31,613 bases of DNA from Fomitopsis serialis (Eukaryota > Basidiomycota > Agaricomycetes > Polyporales > Fomitopsidaceae), in the NCBI RefSeq assembly GCF_022376445.1, contig NW_025955394.1, positions 1 through 31,613 on the forward strand, written 5' to 3'. Positions 24,306 through 31,613 of the stretch are shown in pieces. Under the pieces are notes generated by a model that was not told the DNA's origin, did no database searches, and saw nothing but the letters and a program-made list of their open reading frames with translations. Numbering within the stretch: the stretch's first letter is position 1; each line of letters starts with the position of its first letter. The translations under genes and the position numbers were made by a program.

Positions 24306-26014
24306 TGTTGCACGGCCCACACGTCGCACCGGCTGAGTGCTAAGCGTGCTTCTCTCGTCCTGTTTAAAGATGAGAAAGGTGCAGGAAACTCCCGTCCAGC
24401 GGCGATGTCAGCCGGGAGGCGAACAGGGAGTTGGGACTAGGCGGTCAGCCAAAGGCAGACTGGATTGAAATACCTCCTCGCCATATCTTCCACGCGCATT
24501 CTGAACCAGACTGGAAGGACAGGAACGTAGTGAAGGATGATCAGTTGTCGTCCACTGCGCTTCTCAATTGCCTCTGTACTAGAAGTGAGCGCGTCGCGCC
24601 CACTTTCTGCAACCAGATGGTGCGGGCATTTCCCCTCTCATCCATTTCAGCGGCACTCTTAACTGCCGTTGTGCGGCATTATCGGCTGCAATCCAGTATG
24701 CCTACAGAGAATCCAGCAAAAATACGTTAAAAAAATACGCGGAGTTCCATGGTCAGTCGGCCGGTTGGAGGCTGAAGGGGCTGATCCCGACGTACTATAT
24801 GATACAGCCAGTCGGCCATCGTGCACGTCAGGCCATACAAGTGACACTCTATAAGCCTTCTGATAGCTCGTGCGCTTTGATGTCCCTGTGTCTTGTCTAT
24901 GTAGGCTGTTTGACATGATAACGGCGTTCGTTGATCGTACCCTGTCCCGAAAAAATATCCGCTCGACCTAGGTAGCAAACCTCAATATATTGTCAAAACA
25001 TGTAGTTTGAATCGAGGCCTACACAACTGTGCGCCGAGCCCGCACCACTTCGTTTGAATCGTTCGCCCGTCCGCCGCGCAAAGCAATCAGTTCACTAGAG
25101 GAAACCCGACAAGCCCACTGGCTTATCTGAACCCTGGAAGCCGTGCACCAGGCGCGCATGCTCGAGCCTATCTACCCAGCGCATGAGGAGATTCGGACAA
25201 AGGGACGAGCGATGCGGCTAATGGACTTGATGAATGAGTCCATGTGAAAGACGTGAGGCAGTCCAATACTACGTCACCTATGCCACTTGTGGGTCCCCGG
25301 CGGTGCTCTGGAACGGGGATGATACGCCGCATATTATTTATCAGCAACAACCCGGTATCGTCAGATCTCGTGTTTTCGGAACGCTGCAAGTACTTGCGGC
25401 TGCTGGTATACCTGACATCTGCATCAATCAGCGTAACGATACGTAACCCCATGATTATGCATACCGCGCATCCTGGAAGCCGCTTCAAGTTTTACACCCT
25501 TTCCGCAGCTCTGAGTCTGAGTCATCGTTGACACTCCTGCATTCGGCCTCGCACCTAGTACTTCCCTCAAGGTTGCAGTTTCGGCCAGTCTCGTACGAGG
25601 ACTCGACCGAAATTCCGTCTCTCGCGGCAAAAGAATCAACCACGATTCGAGAAAGGGAAGATGCTTCGTTGGGTACTCGTAACAACAGCGTATGTCGGTT
25701 GCGGCAAAGCCGTCATCCGTCCATTGCGTTCTATTATCATGGTCCATTCTGTGGGCGCAATCGTTTTCATCCGATTAGAGGTGCGGCGTCGCCAGATGAG
25801 TGTCTGCAAACGAGAAGTTTGCTCTTCACGGTACCTGGCCCGGGGAAGGACATTGAGAACACGTCCTCTTCATGGTCATAGCATTGGTTCGTACCGTTGG
25901 GTGATCTCTCCAGCATCCAGCATCAAGCCTGCAGGAAGGGGCTTTCCCTACGTGTCTAGGAGATGTAGTCAGATGACGATGGGCCATGCACGGAATGGCT
26001 CACTCACGTCCGTT
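24306..26014. other. Intergenic, 1.7 kb, no gene seen
   Basis: This holds the 5' flank of the glycosyltransferase gene and the 3' flank of the F-box gene. Short frames on both strands lack recognisable content. No repeats, tRNA or transposon features were seen. Confidence 0.45.
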
Positions 26015-27628
26015 TCAGAGCTTGAGCCGACGAGGCATCTGCGGCCAATCACTGGGCATAGGATAGTATGACCTCATGGAAACTCGAACGATAGCGCGGC
26101 CAGACCATGGGTTGAGCAAGCCACGAAAGATATCCTCAACGCGTTGACGGTTCTTCTCGCAGTCCAAGTTGGTGGATAATGCGCTTGTACGTGGAACGGT
26201 GTCTATGATTTCTACCTTCACCTCAACCTCCTGCACCGTGTCGAAGCTCGGTTGGCTCATGACCTCATGCAGTCTTGCTAAATCGAGGTCCTCGGTTATG
26301 GCGGTGAAGTCACCAGCAGGTTCACTCCAAAAGCGAATCCGACCGTTGATCTTGATGTCCCGGACCTGGCGGCTTCGAACAGTGGCGAGGATGCCACGCA
26401 ACTGGTCCACTAATTCGGACCACCCGCGAAGCCAGTCGCTCCTTTGGCCACGGTTGAGGCGAATGGTATCCAATGCAATAGCAAATGCCTGCAGCGTGGT
26501 ATTGGCTGCGAAATCGAGGTGACCAGCTGCATCACAGGTACATATCAGTGATGGTCTTCGCAAGACAAAAAGAGACTGCACCATGTCGTTTCCGGCCGTA
26601 CGGGCCCGGTTGATACTGTTCCGTATATTGAGTCAAGGATGGCCCAGATGCTGCGAGAAGTTTGTTGGGATTCTGTCTCAGCGCGGGGTCTGGTGCGGGG
26701 TCGCCGACCCAAACCGACAGATCTTGGAGGTTGGCACCGATTCCCGAGTGAAAAATCCAGTCAATGACTACTTCCATGGATTCGTCGATGTAGCCGTCGA
26801 GAGTGATGCTCAGGCTCCGGAGGCGTGTTTCGACACCCACATAATGAATAGAGTTGTAACCAGGCGGGTGGCGGATGACTCGGAGCCTGACATAAGATAG
26901 AGCGAGTTGAAGCAGCTGAGGCAAGGCGCAGACAATCCGTCGCAGCTGTGAGATATTGCTGAACGTGCACTGAGATAACTGCAGCGACTTGACGGATTGA
27001 AGCCGCGAAATGCCCAGGAAGAAGTTGTGGTGCAAGAAAGGACGTAGATGACGAATCGCGAGGACCTCTAGACCTGACATTGCATGGCCTAGAGCAAGGG
27101 GCAGAGAATTAATAAAGCCAGGGTTCGCCCCTCTTTCGAGCCCTCCCTCTTCGAAGCCCCAGGCATCTGGCATCTGGTTCAAGCTATCGATTAACAGCTC
27201 GCGCGTGACCGAGAGCCTCCGTTTGGTACGTGGAGATATGCGGCATTGCTTGTGTAACAAGCTATAACTTGCGTGATCGCTGATCCAGACAAAGTAGTAA
27301 AGATTGTGCGTGGCTCGTGGGTACCACGCTACGCAGACCAACGCCGCGGCGACCAAAGTGGACCCGTCCATTCGATCAATGATAGTTTCGAAGATTTCGA
27401 GTGGGATGCGAGCGGAGAGGGCCGGAAAAAGGGGGGTTATTGGGAGGTTACTGGGACGCGATTGACTGGAGCTATCTCGTGCAGCAACATGTGGTATGCA
27501 TTTGCCAGGAGAGGGGATATACTACATGAGTACATCAGCTGCGCTCACCCGAGGGACAAAAGAGAAGAACTGACTAACGAAGGTTCATAGACCGGGCCAA
27601 AGACACTCAACATCCTGACTGGTCCCAT
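26015..27628 (-). CDS. F-box/LRR-like protein, three exons, 491 aa
   Basis: Exons are 27549-27628, 26582-27465 and 26015-26526, separated by introns of 83 nt (donor GTGAGC, acceptor TCCAG) and 55 nt (donor GTGCAG, branch ACTGAT, acceptor TGCAG). Phases match throughout. The F-box begins at about residue 47 (IPLEIFETIIDRMDGSTL, then ALVCVAWYPRA). It is upstream of the internal ATG at 27371, which shows that exon 1 is needed. The remainder has leucine-rich segments such as LQSVKSLQLSQCTF and a C-terminal LDLARLHEVMSQPSF. It is probably an SCF substrate receptor; the target is unknown. A second in-frame acceptor 15 nt further on would remove five residues. A decayed paralogue lies 1.2 kb upstream on the same strand. 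Confidence 0.82.
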
Positions 27629-28809
27629 CTAGGCAATGCCTCCGCGAGGACGACGGATCTGTTGTTAAGATGCCAGCGGCCGTGAGCTGAGCAACAACAG
27701 AACAGCGGGAGTACAAGAAGCGACCTCGTCCTCAAGACCTTGCCCTGGCAGCGTGCTGAGTGTTTGACAAAGTGATGTTCGATGAGCTACAAGCTGACTG
27801 ACTGCCGTGAGGACACATCCTTATCATGCCCATCCGGCGTCCGCGAGCATGCGGCAGACAGATATAACTGAACGCGTGACTTTGATTTTCGCATCGAGCA
27901 GCCGTGGAAGCTAGGAAGCTGAGAGCGGTTCTTGCTGACTTACCCAACCACTGGGACACGACTAGGTCACGGAACCTGCCTCTGCGCCTGACAGAATTTT
28001 ATCAACCCCTGAACTCAAGACAGAAAGGCACCGCTCCACGCACGTCTTGAAGAAGCAGGGTCACTATACTTATTGTCATGTGAAGTGAATGGGTGGCCAT
28101 GAGGTGATGGTAGGTCATTAATCATTGCTGAGCCATCGTCAGACAGCGTGTAGAAGGGGACAGACGGCGCGCGGTTTATGTAGGGACAGACCCGCCGAGT
28201 ACATTGATCTGCTGGGTAGAAGATGGCTAAATGGCTCACGAGTTGCACATATAGGCCGAATAGGGACAAGGGGATCCGTGTACCAGAAATGGCAGACGCT
28301 GAGCGGAGACCTGACGCTGGGCGAGTGCACAGATGGCTTGAAAGGAGTGCGTTGCGTCAGGGGTGCATGTGGGGCGTGGCAAGGAAGGTCGGCGGTACGT
28401 ACGTTCAGAAGGCTGCCAAACTCGGCCTGAGTCATTAGTCACTTCGACGGTCTTGCGAGGTGTCGATTGGCCTATCATCAGTCTTTTGACCGCCGCGTAA
28501 GATCAGTTAGGCTGTAATGTACGCGTGTCTCCACAAAAACGATGTGAATCGATCGCGGTGGAAAACAGGGGGACACGGCCTAGGACAGGTGGCTTTGGAA
28601 TATTATAGTCGCCTCGGCTAGCAGAGACAAAGCGAGTCAGCAGCTACATAGTACGAGGAGAACGGTTCGCTCACGTCAACTGTAATGCCGCGTCCAGGTT
28701 ATCGTGTCAACACCACAAGACGTCCACTATACCACAATCAGACCACGATCGGAGCAATCCACCGAACACGACCTCGAGCTGCCGAACGTTGTCGTTAACT
28801 TCCACTTAC
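27629..28809. other. Intergenic between F-box paralogues
   Basis: Nothing recognisable is present on either strand. Frames of about 100 codons at 28125-28435 overlap on opposite strands and share no family similarity that I can see. Confidence 0.45.
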
Positions 28810-29985
28810 TTAGCTCTCGACCGTCGCACCACATAGGCGCATCTGCACCATGACGTCCTTCGGCGCGTCGAAGTACGGCTCGGCCATGACTTCGTGCAGG
28901 CCCCGCAAGTCGAGCTGCTCGAGGGCAGCACTGAACTCGTGATCCCGACTTGTGCTTTGATACGTAATGACATTGATTCGGATTCGGATGAACTAACATC
29001 TTGGGACCGTGAAGAGAATACCGCGTAACGAATCCGCCATCTTGAATAACTGGGCGAGCTGGGGGCGTCTGTGGGTGAGGAGGAGGTCGGTGAAGAGAGA
29101 ATCCAGAGACCGCAAGGCCGTATTTCGCGCGAGGTTCGTGGGGGCATCTACATCAAGCATGCGTGCCAGTAAGTGGAGCTCGATCGTACAAGCCAAAGGG
29201 ACTCCTCACGCTCAGGCAAGTTGTATCGAGTTAGGGATGACCCTGCTGCTCCGAAGAGTTTCATCTTGTCCACAATCTGTAGTGAGGGCTCACGCTTGAA
29301 CTTTGCCGTCAGATTCTTGAGAGCGGTGCAGGAGCCTGAGTGGATCATCCAGTCGACGAACGCCGCCATGAGTTTCCGGCTCAGATCACCGTCAAGAGAC
29401 CGAGGTGTGCGGACAGTGAAGCGATTGGCATAGCTTCCGCATAGCTATGTAGCAGAATCCTGTCGAGCGAGATTGATGTTCCAAAAGTGTGAGGTCTGCA
29501 AGTCGGGGGGGGGGGGGGAGGTACACACGACCCGCCACAGCTGCGAAACACTGGACAGAACACAATGAGATGTGACAGGAATAGAAAGAAATTGGAGTGT
29601 GTTGAGGGATGCAACTCGCATATCCCAAGGACTTGCACACCGGGCATCACGTACCCGAGAGCAAAGGGCACTGTGTGAAGGAAGCGGCTCCGATGAGAGG
29701 GGTAGCTCTCGCTGACCATTAGCTCGCGCGCGAACGCGAGCCGCTGCTTGAGACGCGGAGATGTGTGACACTGCTTAAACAGCATGTTAAGGTTTGCGCG
29801 GTCGTTGACAGCGTGGTACAGGTTTGCATCGCGCGATGGTACCATGCTGCGCAGACCAGCGCAGCCATCGCTAACGTGGGCTGATCCATCCGGTAGATGA
29901 TGAACTCGAGGTCCTTGAGGGGGGTGCAAGCGGGGAAGACTCGGAGTGCCTCGACCACTCGATTGTACCGCTGAGCAAGTTTGCC
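28810..29985 (-). pseudogene. Decayed F-box/LRR paralogue of the 26015-27628 gene
   Basis: Pieces line up in order with the intact neighbour: TPLKDLEFIIYRMDQPTL with IPLEIFETIIDRMDGSTL; ALVCAAWYHRA; NMLFKQCHTSPRLKQRLAFA with LLHKQCRISPRTKRRLSVT; FVDWMIHSG with VIDWIFHSG; DSLRGILFTV with DQLRGILATV; and LDLRGLHEVMAEPYFD with LDLARLHEVMSQPSFD. They lie in different frames. A one-base shift occurs near 29835 (after AWYHRA), another lies between about 29520 and 29600 beside a 14-base G run, and an in-frame TAG sits at 28993-28995. No reasonable introns remove all of these. The original stop is probably 28810-28812. Sequencing error could explain the homopolymer shift but hardly all three lesions. 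Confidence 0.8.
29505..29518. repeat. G14 homopolymer inside the F-box pseudogene
   Basis: Fourteen consecutive G (C on the coding strand) lie where the intact paralogue encodes a CALPQL-like segment. Coding sense continues in a different frame on either side, so replication slippage or an assembly error here shifts the frame. Confidence 0.9.
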
Positions 29986-30698
29986 GATAAGGTACGTATG
30001 GGTGGAAGTTGAAACAGCGGCTCACCCGCTCGTATGTTGACTTTGCACACCAACGGTAGCTGAACGTAGTACGTTCTGTATGGCAGTCCCTTCAACTGCA
30101 GTACGCCAGTGACACTGCCCAGTCATCATGCATCAATGCCAACCACCGACGCATGAGGTTCGGATGGTGGAGCCTAAGTCAGTCACTGGACGACTTGCCT
30201 TGTCAAGACGAGTGACAACCCCATGAAGAAGGTCAACTTGAGGTCAACGCCTGGCTTATACTAGTTGGAACGAAGTTAAAACAATACTCAGTGCGCTTGC
30301 AGTGGCACTGACTCTGAGGCGGTGACTTCAAGTTCCCACGTCTCCCCTACCTTGTGCGAAGAGACACTGCTTTTCGCGGGCCGGTGACTCGACCTTTGCG
30401 AAGCGGAGTGAGATGTAAAGTGCCCCAGGGCAAGTCTCCTGCGACGCTTTTACTCAGTCTCAGGCTGTCGACATCGCCGTGCAAGTTGAACATCGCTCTG
30501 CGGCTGTCCGCATCCAGTATGCAGGCACGTGATGACGCCTTGGAGAGGCGGCGCGCGCCGCAGCAGCGCCCCATCCCTCTGCATAGAACCACCACCACTG
30601 CCTGTGCGTTTCCAGTCTCGTTCTCGATAAAAACCGCTCGTTCATTTACCAACTCACCCAGCCGTTGCTTTTCACGACTCTCACAACTTGATAGACGC
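29986..30698. other. Intergenic; upstream of the right-edge gene
   Basis: Divergent 5' flanks of the F-box pseudogene and the plus-strand gene at 30699. A TATA-like GATAAAAAC lies at about 30626, roughly 70 bp before the ATG, followed by a pyrimidine-rich stretch near 30660-30690. No gene was seen. Confidence 0.45.
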
Positions 30699-31613
30699 AT
30701 GCGATTGAGTAGCGTGCCATTGGTCCTGGCCGGGGCTAGCTTGGGTAAGTACTGCGGAGTCCTTGTCAGGCCGAGGTGGATAGTAATGCTCACGGGCTCC
30801 TATGTTGTCGTGAACTGTAGCTATCCAGGCCGGTGCTTCCCCCCTCCGCGTTGTGGTTGTTTCTTCGCACCAAGAAGTCTCCACAAACAACGCTCACAGC
30901 AATGCGGAGGCCAACGTCGTCGCTGCTGGCCCTTCCCTCGTCCCAGGCGTCGCAATGATGCGCGTCGACCACAAGTCGTCCATCCATACCGGCGAGCGCA
31001 TGCGCGCTCACCACTGCGGTGGATCCGTCCGCGGGACCGTCAAAGACTTCGTCAACAAGATATTTGGCTTCTCGGGCGGCGAGCGTCCTCACGCCGACGC
31101 TGCCATACCAGAGCATCCTCACGCCGAGCCCGGACGTGTCAGCATCCTCCCGTGGCTCGGTCCCCCCTGGACGGCCCCCACCGCGAGCACGAGCCCGGTC
31201 GAGTGTCGGTCCTTCCTTGGTTCGGCACTCCGGACGGCTACGCCGGTAGTCCTAGGCCCGTCGATACGGGTGCTGTCGAAACCGATGGCGAAGGCAGAGT
31301 GCGCCACCACGGCCGCCCGCCGTCCGAGAGTGTGGCGGACGCCAAACATGGCCAGGAAGATGTCGGGCCCGTGCGCATCGTCCATATGAGCGAGGAGGAG
31401 GGCCCGCGCAGGAGGTTCCGCCACCGCCACGGGCCCTTCCTTCGCCGCATGCACTTTGCGCTCATGGCTCTCGGACCTTGGGAGGGCCGTGCTGTCGCCT
31501 TTGTGCTCGGTGAGTGAAACATTGACGTACGTATGTTGTTCTTGACTTCTCATCTGATCTGCACAGGCTGTGGAATAGGCGTTCTGCTCCGCATGGTCTG
31601 GGTCATGGGCGTC
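30699..31613 (+). CDS. Secreted/membrane protein, partial at right edge, one-base frameshift
   Basis: Exons are 30699-30744, 30821-31509 and 31567 to the window edge, with introns of 76 and 57 nt. Exon 1 plus the start of exon 2 gives a signal peptide (MRLSSVPLVLAGASLAIQAG) followed by ASPLRVVVVSSHQEVS. The middle is Pro/His/Glu-rich and contains EPGRVSILPWLG and again EPGRVSVLPWFG. The 3' part of exon 2 encodes HGPFLRRMHFALMALGPWEG, and exon 3 continues the hydrophobic segment GCGIGVLLRMVWVMGV. From memory this resembles uncharacterised polypore proteins with a C-terminal transmembrane helix; function is unknown. Frames on the two sides of C6 at 31162-31167 differ by one base; one extra C would restore both the frame and the phase at the exon end. 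This is either a real lesion or a homopolymer read error. Confidence 0.7.

Noticed and set aside
25528..25881. 117-codon plus frame in the 1.7-kb intergenic stretch
   Set aside because: An equally long frame overlaps on the opposite strand. Neither has a recognisable domain, signal peptide or splice support.
30354..30700. N-terminal extension of the right-edge gene by the long plus frame from 30354
   Set aside because: The frame is open by chance. The signal peptide at 30699 with a GTAAGT donor 46 nt on, and phase agreement with exon 2, makes 30699 the better start.

Overview
The window looks like nuclear DNA of a filamentous basidiomycete, an Agaricomycete and probably a polypore. The reasons are small multi-intron genes on both strands, most introns 46-60 nt long with GTRNGT donors and YAG acceptors, F-box/LRR-type paralogues, a Cps1-like family 2 glycosyltransferase, and single-pass membrane proteins of a kind I associate with polypores. 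The lineage is inferred from sequence style, not from a search.

Layout, left to right: an F-box protein gene (-, 774-1969); an Hsp110/Sse1-type chaperone (-, 2594-5472); cytosolic-type lysyl-tRNA synthetase (-, 5891-8726, with an in-frame upstream start at 8819); an Ariadne-type RBR ubiquitin ligase (+, 9023-11068) that shares a 296-bp divergent promoter with the synthetase; a gene-free stretch; a single-pass membrane protein (-, 13625 to about 15150) whose tail exons are clear and whose ectodomain is not; a 4-kb gene-poor stretch; a carnitine acetyltransferase (+, 19248-22286); a convergent Cps1-like glycosyltransferase (-, 22668-24305); an F-box gene (-, 26015-27628) and, next to it, a decayed paralogue (-, 28810 to about 29985); and the 5' part of a secreted or membrane protein (+, 30699 to beyond the edge) with a one-base frameshift.

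I resolved exon structures by hand from splice consensus, reading phase and family similarity. The five core genes join in phase to give 781 aa (Hsp110), 586 aa (LysRS), 564 aa (RBR), 758 aa (carnitine acetyltransferase) and 489 aa (glycosyltransferase).

The left half is a proteostasis and translation block (F-box, Hsp110, LysRS, RBR ligase). The centre-right is metabolism and cell surface (acetyl-carnitine shuttle, polysaccharide synthase). I see no sign of a co-regulated cluster. The strongest regulatory signals are a six-unit step-type heat-shock element upstream of Hsp110 and a weak-ATG/strong-ATG arrangement in LysRS that predicts dual mitochondrial and cytosolic targeting. I found no novel multi-gene system, tRNA, rRNA, CRISPR array or intact transposon.
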